Below, one piece after another: positions 52,557 to 62,029 of a DNA stretch of 64,000 nt. This DNA is from Psychrobacter sp. AH5. GTDB taxonomy: Bacteria > Pseudomonadota > Gammaproteobacteria > Pseudomonadales > Moraxellaceae. Below the pieces are notes generated by a model. The model was not told the DNA's origin. It made no database searches and saw only the letters and a program-made list of their open reading frames with translations. The stretch is taken from the NCBI RefSeq assembly GCF_040371085.1, contig NZ_JAMBMT010000001.1, forward strand, positions 930,001 to 994,000, in the 5' to 3' direction. How positions within the stretch are numbered: the first letter of the stretch is position 1; every line of letters begins with the position of its first letter. The position numbers and the translations under genes were made by a program.

Positions 52557-53393
52557 ATGAGTTTTCGTCACCAATATGTCATTGGCGATCTACAAGGTTG
52601 CTATGATGCTTTTCAACAACTGCTAATCACTTTAGATTTTGATCCTAATCAAGATAAATTATGGTTTGCCGGCGATATAGTGGCGCGTGGTGAAGATTCG
52701 CTAAATACTTTACGCGATGTCAAAGCGCTGTGTGAGCGAGGCGCTGCTGCAACTGTCCTAGGCAACCACGATATCAACCTAATCGCTGTATGGCGCGGCG
52801 CGGCGAAACTTAAGAAAAAAGATAAAACCGCACCTATTTTTATGGCAGAGGACAGCGATGAGCTATTAAATTGGCTGCGTCATCAGCCAGTTTTGGCTTA
52901 TCCAGACGAGCAAACGGTGCTGGTTCATGCTGGCATCCCTCCGCATTGGACTATTGAGCAAGCGGACGGCTATGCCAAAGAGTTAGAAGAGCAGTTGCAA
53001 AGTAAAAAGAAAAAATTAGATAAGCTGCTACCACATTTATATAGCAAAACCGCTGACGCTTGGCATGAGGATATCAGTGGCTATACTAGATTGCGCGCTA
53101 TTGCCAATTACTTTACGCGTATGCGCTTGTGCAAGCAAGATGGTAGCTTGGAGTTTAGCTTTACCGCTAGTTTGGATGAGGCTATGCCAGAGGATTTTAT
53201 GCCTTGGTTTAGCTGGCAAGTACCGCGTACTCGCAAGATAATCTTTGGTCATTGGGCGGCGCTCAAAGGAGCAGTCGATTTACCGCATGCCCGCGCGGTT
53301 GACGGCGGCTGTGTTTGGGGCAACTATTTGTTAGCTTATCGTTTAGGTGATGGCAAAGTTATCACCTCAAGCGCTCACTGCCCCAAGCCTTAA
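52557..53393 (+). CDS. apaH: Bis(5'-nucleosyl)-tetraphosphatase, symmetrical
   Basis: ApaH hydrolyses Ap4A to two ADP and removes Np4 caps from RNA. It has the calcineurin-type metallophosphatase motifs 'YVIGDLQGCYDAF', 'FAGDIVARGEDSL', 'VLGNHDINLIA' and 'VLVHAGIPP', plus a distal 'FGHWAALKG'. 278 residues. A TGAGG SD precedes the ATG. In E. coli the order is pdxA-rsmA-apaG-apaH; the 105 bases here leave no room for apaG. Confidence 0.95.
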   Translation: MSFRHQYVIGDLQGCYDAFQQLLITLDFDPNQDKLWFAGDIVARGEDSLNTLRDVKALCERGAAATVLGNHDINLIAVWRGAAKLKKKDKTAPIFMAEDSDELLNWLRHQPVLAYPDEQTVLVHAGIPPHWTIEQADGYAKELEEQLQSKKKKLDKLLPHLYSKTADAWHEDISGYTRLRAIANYFTRMRLCKQDGSLEFSFTASLDEAMPEDFMPWFSWQVPRTRKIIFGHWAALKGAVDLPHARAVDGGCVWGNYLLAYRLGDGKVITSSAHCPKP

Positions 53394-53492
53394 AGGCCAT
53401 TTATATAACAACAAGTGGTATAAGAAACAAGCGCTCAAAGAGTAGCCTAAACCACTTTCTCAGTGACAGAACAACTGTTATTCAAGCTGTCT

Positions 53493-53532
53493 AAATTATC
53501 CTTATTAACTAAGTCAGTTAATAAGGTAATTT
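53493..53532. terminator. Bidirectional terminator overlapping a gene end
   Basis: AAATTATCCTTATTAACT pairs with AGTTAATAAGGTAATTT (one bulge) around a 5-nt loop. It lies between convergent apaH and the recombinase-like gene, whose stop codon lies inside the 3' arm. Confidence 0.6.
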
Positions 53533-55995
53533 AGGCGGCTTTTTCGGTTTAGGTAGCGGTGTTTTGGCATTAGCTTTTTCTTCTCCATCAATCATAGTTG
53601 CTGACTGCTGGTTCTTATTGGTTTGTTCATATTGAATATCATTGCTATAAGGCACGCTATTAAGCTCTTCATCATTTAGTCCATCATCTAAATCGACAAC
53701 TTTTTTCAGCGCGGTAGCCGTATTGCTTGGAGCGCTATTAGTTGAAGAGCTATTACTTGAAGGACTAGGCGTTGATTTGTTTTCAGTAGCTAAAGACGTA
53801 GCATGCGCCTCGGATGGCCGATTATCATAATGAATATCAGTGTTTTGTTTGGCTACTGATTGAACAATCTCCGGCGATATTTTAACATCGGATAATCGTC
53901 TTATCACATAGTTACTAGGCATAGCATGATTGCTTTTTTGTGCTGAGCTATCCTCAAATATCATGTGACCTTGTCTATCAATACGAGCATAACTCATCGG
54001 TTTAGGACGTGGCCAAAAAAAGTCAGAAGGATGGCTGATAACATGACCAAAGACAAGCCGTGTGAGTCGACCCCATTCAAAGAAACGTACCTCTTTTGAG
54101 CGCAGTGCCACAAACAAAGCTAGCGAAAAGCTCACCATCAAATTGACGATACCTATCAGTGCTACCCCAAGGATAGAGACCAGTATCAATGACCAACTGA
54201 TATCCACTGCAGCAATATTGAATAAGCCATGCGCAAGGTTAGCAGAGGCAAAAGCAATGTGGCGAATATCGATAGGTAAGCCAAAGATATAACCAATAGT
54301 TGCGGTACTACCCAAAAATACCCCAAATAAAAAGTTACCCATGATAGCGCCAAGGTTGGCTTCCACAAAACCGCCTAAGCGAATGAGCCAAGACTTAGGT
54401 AATAAAAATTTGAGTAAGCCATGGCGCTGAATTCGAGCCCCTATATTGTTATAAACGGCTAAATTATCATAGTAACCAGCAATGAGACCGGATAAAAATA
54501 AATAAACCCCAGCAATAGCCGCGTGAGGTAAGGCTAGAGAGCGAAACGGGTCAAGGTCATGTAGTAGGCTGGCCGCTTTATTATTATCAATCATGGGCAC
54601 GCCGCTGTACTGTAACCAAGCAAAAGAGATGAGAAGGGCCACTGGCATCGCCAGCATAATATTACCCATGATCGCAATAAACTGTGTGCGTAAAATATCG
54701 ACGACTAATTCAGACAATTTAGTGAGCTGATGAGATTTTTTGCCGGAGCCATCTGAGATAGTAGAGGCAATGGCTGCTGCGGTCATCGCTGGCTGTTTGG
54801 TCGCAACCGTGCCATGGATGACGTGAATAAAGACAAAGCCTAAACCATAAATCATGCTGTTAACAAAGGCGCGGCCTATCGGTGCCAAAGCAAGATGATA
54901 AGCCGATATTTTCAAAGTCGCCATAAAGGCAATGACAAAACCGCCAATTGAGGCTTTTTTGAACATTTTTTGATAGCCCGCTTTATCGGTACTAATATAA
55001 TGCTCGCCAACGCGGCTAGCGTTTTCAGTGACTTTTTTGGATAGTAGCTTAGTATTATTGTCGATCAGGTAGCTAATACTGTAACGACGACTGGCCGTTT
55101 CAATAAGCGCTTGAATCAGCTCAATTATCGCACGATCACGCTTTTGCCCATCATCTGAGACTAGCTTGGTCAAAATTCGAATACGCTGCAAACTTTGCTC
55201 AAGGCGCATCATCATATTGGTCAGACGGATAGAGATACCGGTCTTATAAATACGTTTGCGGATGGTCGTCACTACATCCTCACACTGCTCTAACATGACT
55301 AGGAGCGGCGCAGAATCTACCGCTTGCTCAGGGGTGATATCCGTTAAAGTATCTAGCTCATGGGCTTGGCGATATTGATTGACAAACAGTACTGCTTCTT
55401 GGTTTTGCGCCACAAAAGAGGCTGAATAGTTCAGTATTTGTGGATAAGACTCCATCAAATCAGGATGTAAACCGATACCGCTGACCCGATAAGATAAAAT
55501 AATAATGGCGTTTAATATACTGTTTTTGGCAGTTGCGACTAAGTCTAAATGCTCTTCTTTGACTTTGAGCAAACCCACTAACTCATCCCATTTATCCTTT
55601 TCGATATTAGCAAGCCACCGCTCATCCGTCTTTTTATCAAACAGATAGCCGACTAATTCAACCACAGAATCCTCTTGTGGCAACAAAGGTAAAAATCGAT
55701 GGCCTATCAAACGCCGTAAACTACTAAAAAACCCATGGTCTGACATGATGCCAGTATCAGTATATAAGGCAATTTGGCGATACTGAATAATAAGCTTTAG
55801 CACAAAGCTTGCCAGCCCATCACCATACTCTGGATGCTTGCGTAATAGATCAATGAGCGTTTGCATATTTTGATTGGCGAGGGCAGGCTCTTTATCTGTC
55901 ACCCGCAGCTCATCGACCAAGCGCTTGAGTACTGAGGGCTCAGGAACATCGCTTAAAGCGGTGATCTGCTGTAAAATACGTTTTATTTCAGACAC
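53518..55995 (-). CDS. SpecificRecomb-family (so-called site-specific recombinase) membrane protein
   Basis: 825 residues. The N-terminal 350 are soluble and helical; residues 350-660 carry several membrane helices ('GFVIAFMATLKISAYHLAL', 'IMGNIMLAMPVALLISFAWLQ', 'GNFLFGVFLGSTATIGYIFG', 'LILVSILGVALIGIVNLMVSFSLALFVAL'), and 'ATKQPAMTAAAIAST' is in the family's conserved core. The last 150 residues are polar, with Ser/Asn repeats. Proteins of this Pfam family are often called site-specific recombinases from an old annotation, yet they look like membrane proteins with no known recombinase residues. Function unknown. Confidence 0.78.
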   Translation of the reverse strand: MSEIKRILQQITALSDVPEPSVLKRLVDELRVTDKEPALANQNMQTLIDLLRKHPEYGDGLASFVLKLIIQYRQIALYTDTGIMSDHGFFSSLRRLIGHRFLPLLPQEDSVVELVGYLFDKKTDERWLANIEKDKWDELVGLLKVKEEHLDLVATAKNSILNAIIILSYRVSGIGLHPDLMESYPQILNYSASFVAQNQEAVLFVNQYRQAHELDTLTDITPEQAVDSAPLLVMLEQCEDVVTTIRKRIYKTGISIRLTNMMMRLEQSLQRIRILTKLVSDDGQKRDRAIIELIQALIETASRRYSISYLIDNNTKLLSKKVTENASRVGEHYISTDKAGYQKMFKKASIGGFVIAFMATLKISAYHLALAPIGRAFVNSMIYGLGFVFIHVIHGTVATKQPAMTAAAIASTISDGSGKKSHQLTKLSELVVDILRTQFIAIMGNIMLAMPVALLISFAWLQYSGVPMIDNNKAASLLHDLDPFRSLALPHAAIAGVYLFLSGLIAGYYDNLAVYNNIGARIQRHGLLKFLLPKSWLIRLGGFVEANLGAIMGNFLFGVFLGSTATIGYIFGLPIDIRHIAFASANLAHGLFNIAAVDISWSLILVSILGVALIGIVNLMVSFSLALFVALRSKEVRFFEWGRLTRLVFGHVISHPSDFFWPRPKPMSYARIDRQGHMIFEDSSAQKSNHAMPSNYVIRRLSDVKISPEIVQSVAKQNTDIHYDNRPSEAHATSLATENKSTPSPSSNSSSTNSAPSNTATALKKVVDLDDGLNDEELNSVPYSNDIQYEQTNKNQQSATMIDGEEKANAKTPLPKPKKPPKLPY

Positions 55996-56199
55996 ATCAT
56001 ACCCTTGATTATTTTTATATTTTGAGTCGTTATCTTAAAAGCAGTGCTTATGCGCCGTTTGAGAATATTAAGAATGAGTTAATAACATTGAGACATTTTA
56101 ATCTGAACCCGTTATTTACGGTTAATTATTTTGTTAGCAGTTATTTTGCTCATCTGCCAACCTCTCTAGCTCTGTCATTAGCTATAAAATACTTTGCAC

Positions 56200-56230
56200 A
56201 AAAAAGAGGACAGTGCGTAACTGTCCTCTT
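56200..56230 (-). terminator. Terminator after the first acyl-CoA dehydrogenase gene
   Basis: On the minus strand AAGAGGACAG and CTGTCCTCTT pair around a 7-nt loop and are followed by TTTT. It is 41 bases past the gene end. Confidence 0.85.
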
Positions 56231-56271
56231 CGCTCATAATATAAGATTATAAATGATTCACCATTCGCTTA

Positions 56272-58056
56272 TTAGCTATTAGCGACAGCGAAATAATCAA
56301 GATCAAAATTCATCATCGGGTCGCTACCTGCTTCTACCATCTGCACATGCGCGTCGATGCGCGGCAAGATACGACCAACAAAGTAATCGGCAAGTTTGGC
56401 TTTATTGGTATAAAACTCACCTTCTTTGCCATTAGCCGCTTCAACCATCATGGCAAACATGTACGAGTAGCATAGATAACCAAAGGCATGCATGTAGTCA
56501 ACCGCGCAGCCGTTAATCTCGTTTTTGCGCTCACTGATATTAGCCAATACGGTATTGGTTAGACTCTCAATCTTATCAGCCGCCTCTAAGGTCGCTTGCT
56601 TAACGCCGTGCTCTGCCTTCATATTATTAACGAAGTCACGAATCTCACTCAAGAAATGAGCAATGTATTTCCCATTATTACGCGCCACTTTTCGGCCCAA
56701 TAAATCTAATGCCTGAATACCATTGGTGCCTTCATAAATCTGGGCAATACGTGTATCACGAACGATCTGCTCCATACCCCATTCGCGCACGTAACCATGA
56801 CCACCAAAGACTTGCTGGCAATCAATGGTTGCCTCAAGCGCTTTATCGGTTAAAAAGGCTTTGGCTACTGGCGTCAATAATGCTACTCGAGCCGCTGCTG
56901 CTTGAGCCACTTCTGGATCATCGCTGAATTTTTCGGCATCAAGATTTTTTGCCACATACATCGCAAAGCAGCGTGACGCCTCAGAGTTTGCCTTAGCATT
57001 GAGTAACATGCGGCGCACATCAGCATGGTGGATAATAGCATCCGCTGGTTTTTCAGGGCTTTGTAGTTGAGTATCGCTACGACCTTGACCGCGATCATTG
57101 GCATAGATAGCGGCGTTTTGGTAAGCCAGCTCAGAGCCGCCAAGACCTTGTAAGCCCATAGTCACGCGCTCGTAGTTCATCATGACGAACATGGAAGATA
57201 AGCCAGTATTTTCGGCGCCAACCATCCAGCCTTTGGCGTCATCAAAATTCATCACACAAGTGGCTGAAGCTTTAATACCCATTTTATGCTCAATAGAGCC
57301 CACCGCTAAGGTGTTACGCTCACCTAAGCTGCCATCTTCATTGACCAAGAATTTGGGTACGATAAATAATGAGATGCCTTTTGAGCCCTCTGGTGCGTTT
57401 GGCGTTTTGGCTAATACTAAATGAATAATATTCTCGGTTAAATCATGCTCACCGCCAGTAATGAAAATCTTGGTACCAGAGATATTATAGCTACCATCAT
57501 CGTTAGGCACGGCTTTGGTTTTAATAATACCTAAATCGGTACCAGCATGCGGCTCAGTTAGGCACATGGTACCGGACCATTCACCGCTGTACATTTTTTC
57601 TAAATAAGTCTCTTTTTGCTCTTCACTGGCCGCAGCATTCATACAAAGGGTAGCGCCAACGGTAAGGTTAGGGTAGAGGGCAAAAGATTGGTTAGCGGTA
57701 AAGATCATCTCTTCGGTCAGCATAGTGACCATTTTTGGAAATCCCTGACCACCATATTCAGGATCGCCGCTTAGTCCTACCCAGCCTGACTCAGCGTATT
57801 GCTTATAAGCTTCTTTAAAGCCAGTAGGTGTGGTCACTACGCCGTCACCTTCAAAAGTTGCGCCTTCTTCATCGCCAGTACGGTTGATTGGCAATAAGAC
57901 GTTTTTGGACAATTTTGCCATCTCTTCTAAGATCATATCGACTGTGTCCATGTCAACGTGAGCAAGCTTATCATTACTTTGCCAAAACTCATGGGCACGA
58001 AAGACGTCGGTTAAGATAAAGCGCATGTCATTAAGCGGAGCATTATAAACAGACAT
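56272..58056 (-). CDS. Acyl-CoA dehydrogenase (long C-terminal form)
   Basis: A 594-residue FAD enzyme that starts fatty acid beta-oxidation. The FAD/substrate motif 'MCLTEPHAGTDLGIIKTKA' is near residue 160-180, then 'GTKIFITGGEHD' and the signature 2 'QVFGGHGYVREWGMEQIVRDTRIAQIYEGTNGIQ' near 417-450, with the base Glu in 'YEGTNGIQ'. The extra C-terminal domain (after about 470) is the acyl-CoA dehydrogenase C-terminal domain of this bacterial subgroup. A second, similar gene lies upstream on the same strand. Confidence 0.92.
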   Translation of the reverse strand: MSVYNAPLNDMRFILTDVFRAHEFWQSNDKLAHVDMDTVDMILEEMAKLSKNVLLPINRTGDEEGATFEGDGVVTTPTGFKEAYKQYAESGWVGLSGDPEYGGQGFPKMVTMLTEEMIFTANQSFALYPNLTVGATLCMNAAASEEQKETYLEKMYSGEWSGTMCLTEPHAGTDLGIIKTKAVPNDDGSYNISGTKIFITGGEHDLTENIIHLVLAKTPNAPEGSKGISLFIVPKFLVNEDGSLGERNTLAVGSIEHKMGIKASATCVMNFDDAKGWMVGAENTGLSSMFVMMNYERVTMGLQGLGGSELAYQNAAIYANDRGQGRSDTQLQSPEKPADAIIHHADVRRMLLNAKANSEASRCFAMYVAKNLDAEKFSDDPEVAQAAAARVALLTPVAKAFLTDKALEATIDCQQVFGGHGYVREWGMEQIVRDTRIAQIYEGTNGIQALDLLGRKVARNNGKYIAHFLSEIRDFVNNMKAEHGVKQATLEAADKIESLTNTVLANISERKNEINGCAVDYMHAFGYLCYSYMFAMMVEAANGKEGEFYTNKAKLADYFVGRILPRIDAHVQMVEAGSDPMMNFDLDYFAVANS

Positions 58057-58447
58057 AAGAAATCCTTTTATTCAAAAGTAGTAAAAATTGGTGCGAATAT
58101 AAGTAGCAAGCTTAGCTTGTCATCTACTAACGATAAGCTTTGCAGACTAAGTCGATATAGTTAATATTAAAATAGTTAAGCAGTCACAATAAGCAAAGTT
58201 TAGCAAATTCGTGCATTATCATGTGTGTTTGTTCGTGAATAGTGGGTGCACCAAAAGTTCAAAATCAGCCTTGTGGTCTTTAAATAGTGCTTAAGGGCCT
58301 GATTTTCTGATAAAGATTAGCTAATCAGTCGCTTGCTACTATCATAAAATAGACTGCAAAAAAAATCGGCAACATACCTAAGTATATTACCGATATTTGC
58401 ATGCGCTAAAATTCTAGATAAAAAAATTATTGCATTATAAAGCTATA
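58057..58447. other. 391-bp region between the two acyl-CoA dehydrogenase genes
   Basis: It holds the terminator at 58357-58394 and, beyond it, an AT-rich stretch that should hold the promoter of the downstream dehydrogenase. So the two paralogues are transcribed separately. Confidence 0.5.
58357..58394 (-). terminator. Terminator after the second acyl-CoA dehydrogenase gene
   Basis: On the minus strand ATCGGTAATATAC pairs with GTATGTTGCCGAT (two wobble pairs) around a 4-nt loop and is followed by an 8-T run. Confidence 0.88.
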
Positions 58448-60241
58448 TTAAAAAGCAAATTGCTCAACATCCATACTCATGTAAGGTTCAGTACCAGTGC
58501 TGATACGCTGGGCGTAAGTGCTAGTACGTGGTAGCAATTTGGTGAAGAAGAACTGCGCCGTCTTCACTTTAGCATCATAGAACGCTTTTTCGCTATTACC
58601 ATTAGCAATCTCAGTTTGCGCGATCAAAGCCATACGCGCCCATAGATAAGCTTGAGTGACATAACCACTAAAATACATATAGTCAACCGCTGCGCCGCCT
58701 ACCGCTTGTGGATCTTTTTCAGCTTGAGCAGCAATCTCTTCGGTCAACTCGCCCCATTGCTTGATGTGCTTCACGAGTGGCTCAATAAATGGAGTCATAT
58801 CGCTATTGTCTTTATTGGCTTCACAAAAATCGCTAATGACTTTGATAAAGTTGGCAAGCAATTTGCCTTTTGAGCCTAAGATTTTACGGCCAATCAAATC
58901 AAGCGATTGAATCTGCGTGGTGCCTTCATAAATAGTAGAGATAGTAGAGTCGCGGACGTTTTGCTCTAAACCATACTCGGTACAAAAACCGCTACCGCCC
59001 ATGACTTGTACACCATGACCTGCTGCCTCTAAACCGGTCTCAGTCAAGAAAGCTTTACCGATTGGCGTTAATAAAGAGAGCATCTGATTGGCATATTCTT
59101 GTGCTTCGCCTTCACCTTTAGCAACGATATCAGCGAACTGCGACATATAACCGATAAGCGCGCGGCCACCCTCAGCAAAAGCTTTGGTAGTTAATAACAT
59201 ATCACGAACCGCTGGATGTACAATGATAGGATCGGCAGGCTTGTCTGGATATTTAGCGCCCTCTAATGAGCGAAATGCTAAGCGATCAGTAGCAAAAGCT
59301 AGGCCGCCCTGAAAAGCGAACTGAGCGGCAGCAACGCCTTGGATCGCCGTACCGATACGCGCCACGTTCATAAAAGTAAACATAGCGTTTAGGCCGCGGT
59401 TTTCTTCGCCGATCAACCAGCCAATAGCGCCATCATAATTCATCACACAAGTCGCTGAGGCTTTGATACCCATTTTGTGCTCAATAGAACCACAAGAGAC
59501 AGCATTACGCTCGCCTAAGCTTTGGTCGTCATTGACCAGGTACTTTGAGACCACAAATAAAGATAAGCCTTTAGTGCCTTCTGGCGCATTTGGCAGGCGC
59601 GCTAAAACGATATGAATAATGTTCTCAGACATATCGTGCTCACCTGCTGAGATCCAGATTTTGCTGCCTTTGATGCTATAACTACCATCCTCATTAGGCT
59701 CAGCTTTGGTGCGCACTAAGTTTAGATCAGAGCCACACTGCGGCTCAGTCAAACACATCACTCCAGTCCATTCGCCTGAGACAAGTTTTGGTAGATATTT
59801 ATTTTTTTGCTCATCAGTACCGTGATGCTCAAGGGTTGAGACGCAGCCTTCTGATAGCCCTGGATACATGCCAAACGACCAGTTTGCTGTACCCATAAAT
59901 TCAGAAATAGCTGAATTGAGCGACATAGGCATGTTTTGGCCACCGAACTCTTCTTCAGCGGTTAACGAGGTGAAGCCAAGCTCGCAGTACTGCTTATAAG
60001 CTTCTTTAAAGCCTTTAGGCGTCGTGACTACGCCGTTTTCAAAGTGACAGCCTTCAGCGTCACCGCTTTGGTTTAGTGGTGATAACTCGTTTTCAGCAAA
60101 ACTTGCTGCCGTTTCTAAATAGCTATCAACGATATCGGCTTCGATATGGGCATATTCTGGTAGTTTTTGAAAGTGAGCGGTGCTATCTAAAAGCTCATGC
60201 ATAACAAATTTCATATCACGAATAGGGGCTTTATATTGCAT
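58448..60241 (-). CDS. Acyl-CoA dehydrogenase, paralogue
   Basis: 597 residues, colinear with its neighbour along the whole length: 'MCLTEPQCGSDLNLVRTKA', 'GSKIWISAGEHDMSENIIHIVLA', 'IEHKMGIKASATCVMNYDGAIGWLIG' and 'QVMGGSGFCTEYGLEQNVRDSTISTIYEGTTQIQSLDLIGRK'. The catalytic Glu of 'YEGTTQIQ' is intact. The last 130 residues form the extra C-terminal domain. The tandem pair suggests different acyl-chain ranges or dedicated regulation. No fadB or fadA is in the window. Confidence 0.92.
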   Translation of the reverse strand: MQYKAPIRDMKFVMHELLDSTAHFQKLPEYAHIEADIVDSYLETAASFAENELSPLNQSGDAEGCHFENGVVTTPKGFKEAYKQYCELGFTSLTAEEEFGGQNMPMSLNSAISEFMGTANWSFGMYPGLSEGCVSTLEHHGTDEQKNKYLPKLVSGEWTGVMCLTEPQCGSDLNLVRTKAEPNEDGSYSIKGSKIWISAGEHDMSENIIHIVLARLPNAPEGTKGLSLFVVSKYLVNDDQSLGERNAVSCGSIEHKMGIKASATCVMNYDGAIGWLIGEENRGLNAMFTFMNVARIGTAIQGVAAAQFAFQGGLAFATDRLAFRSLEGAKYPDKPADPIIVHPAVRDMLLTTKAFAEGGRALIGYMSQFADIVAKGEGEAQEYANQMLSLLTPIGKAFLTETGLEAAGHGVQVMGGSGFCTEYGLEQNVRDSTISTIYEGTTQIQSLDLIGRKILGSKGKLLANFIKVISDFCEANKDNSDMTPFIEPLVKHIKQWGELTEEIAAQAEKDPQAVGGAAVDYMYFSGYVTQAYLWARMALIAQTEIANGNSEKAFYDAKVKTAQFFFTKLLPRTSTYAQRISTGTEPYMSMDVEQFAF

Positions 60242-60555
60242 GGTATCCTGTCCTTTTTTTTGATATAACCAATGACGGCCAATAATCGGAGCCGTTATTT
60301 AATCATTGTTTAGTAAAATTAAATTTATCGAGTGTTATTTATCAGACTCATAAAAGATAGGCTTTCATAAACAATTATACAAGTTTTGAGCTAGTACTGA
60401 TAAGTCATGAACCTGGCTTGCAACCGTTATAGGCTAAGCATCATAGCTAAATTTGTCATTGATAATAATAAGGTTTTAGCCTGTTATTTAGCTAGTTTAG
60501 GACTTAGTCAACCAAAACTCCATATCGCCTTAGCTATTAAAGTTTAGAGTTTTTG
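60242..60555. other. 314-bp intergenic region
   Basis: Between the acyl-CoA dehydrogenase and the EAL gene, both on the minus strand. AT-rich with no terminator-like hairpin, ORF or repeat that I can see. Confidence 0.4.
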
Positions 60556-61776
60556 TTATTGGAGTAGCTGCGTCGCTGCCTTTGCACTGACAGGACGACC
60601 TAGCCAATAGCCTTGACCGTATTGACAGCCCATCTGTTGTAGTAGCCTATATTGCTGCTCAGTCTCAATTCCTTCAGCGACAGTTTGCATCCCTAAAGCT
60701 GATGATAGGTCTAATATAGCTTTGACAATAGCTTGTTGAGTTTTATTTGAAGTTAGCTCTGAGATAAATGTTTTATCAATTTTTATAAAGTCAAAAGGAT
60801 AATCTTGTAAGTAGCTAAGCGAGGAATAGCCTGTGCCAAAATCATCAAGAGCCAAGCAAATCTTGGACTGTTTAAGCTCAATAAGCCGCTGTTTTATATC
60901 CTCGCCGCTTGGCATTAGTGAGGATTCTGTCATCTCGATATGTAGTCTATAAGGGGCAATATTATAGGTATCTAACAATTGACTGACGGTTTTATTAAAA
61001 TCAGGATGGCTAAATTCGCCAGCATCAGCATTGATACTGAGATACTGAGGTAGTTCCATAGCCTGCCAGTCAGCTAATAGCTGAGCGACCTGTGCGGATA
61101 ATTTGCAAAATAAAGCGAAGGATAAGTCGTAGTAAACAATCTCATCGATAAAATGTCTTGGCGATAGTAGGCCGCGAGTCGGATGCTGCCAGCGTACCAA
61201 TGCTTCAAAGCCAACGATAGTATCGGTATCTAGTCGATATTTTGGCTGATAAAAGGCTTCAAATTCGTCATTAGCAATAGCTTGACTGAGCACAAGCTGT
61301 CCTAAGCTCAAACCAACTAATGGGTTATCAGCTAGACGCGTGAGCTGTGAAGGTTGAGAGTTGGACTCAAAATCTACTGTTTTTTGCGCTACTAGCTTAT
61401 TTGATAGTCTGTTTACTGAGCCCACAAAAAAGGACTTTTTATTAATAATGAATCGCTGGAAAACAATAGTATAGTTAATAATTTGGCCATCTCTTCTAGG
61501 TAAAGTAAAGCTTTGCTCATAGATGTCGTTATTGTCTAAGCGCTCATTGAGTTTTTTTAGCAGTTTAGCTTCATAAGCTGTCAAAAATTTAATAGCAAAA
61601 ATGCCAAAAGGTTGACCTAACAAAATAGCTTCACTGTAGCCTGTAAGCTTTTCGTAGGCGTCATTGATTGATAGATAACGTTTATCAGCATCCAAAATAA
61701 AGATAGCTTGATTTGAGCGCTCGCAATAGTGCGCTAACAACTGATTTTTATTAGACGAAGATAAAGGGGTAAACAC
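60556..61776 (-). CDS. PAS-EAL cyclic-di-GMP phosphodiesterase
   Basis: 406 residues. An N-terminal PAS domain (about residues 18-125; 'DADKRYLSINDAYEKLTGYSEAILLG') is followed by an EAL domain (about 160-406). The catalytic EAL motif reads 'EALVRWQHPTRG'; further metal and active-site residues are in 'LSINADAGEF', 'IEMTESSLM', 'ALDDFGTGYSS', 'DFIKIDKTFI' and 'AEGIETEQQYRLL', all intact, so it is probably active. No GGDEF domain and no membrane segment, so a cytosolic sensor. The PAS ligand is unknown. Confidence 0.92.
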   Translation of the reverse strand: MFTPLSSSNKNQLLAHYCERSNQAIFILDADKRYLSINDAYEKLTGYSEAILLGQPFGIFAIKFLTAYEAKLLKKLNERLDNNDIYEQSFTLPRRDGQIINYTIVFQRFIINKKSFFVGSVNRLSNKLVAQKTVDFESNSQPSQLTRLADNPLVGLSLGQLVLSQAIANDEFEAFYQPKYRLDTDTIVGFEALVRWQHPTRGLLSPRHFIDEIVYYDLSFALFCKLSAQVAQLLADWQAMELPQYLSINADAGEFSHPDFNKTVSQLLDTYNIAPYRLHIEMTESSLMPSGEDIKQRLIELKQSKICLALDDFGTGYSSLSYLQDYPFDFIKIDKTFISELTSNKTQQAIVKAILDLSSALGMQTVAEGIETEQQYRLLQQMGCQYGQGYWLGRPVSAKAATQLLQ

Positions 61777-61990
61777 AATTTTATAGTCCTTTTAATTGCG
61801 ACAAAACATTTGTAGCTTATTATCATTATAACTAAACAATACTCACCAATAATCACTATAAGATAAACAGACTATTATTGTATTGTAGCTTGCAAACCCA
61901 AATAAAGTCTGATTTGTTTATAAGTATATCTTCTAATCAACTTATTTTATTTTAATAAAGAGGTTTTTAGTACACTTTAAGCTATATATG

Positions 61991-62029
61991 GAACTAAGAA
62001 GTTAAGAAGTTGAGAAGTTAAGAAGTTAG
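61991..62029 (-). repeat. 8-bp tandem repeat overlapping the rsmE stop
   Basis: GAACTAAG is followed by AAGTTAAG, AAGTTGAG, AAGTTAAG and AAGTTAG (61999-62029). The array overlaps the stop codon of rsmE (62026-62028) on the minus strand. Confidence 0.7.
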
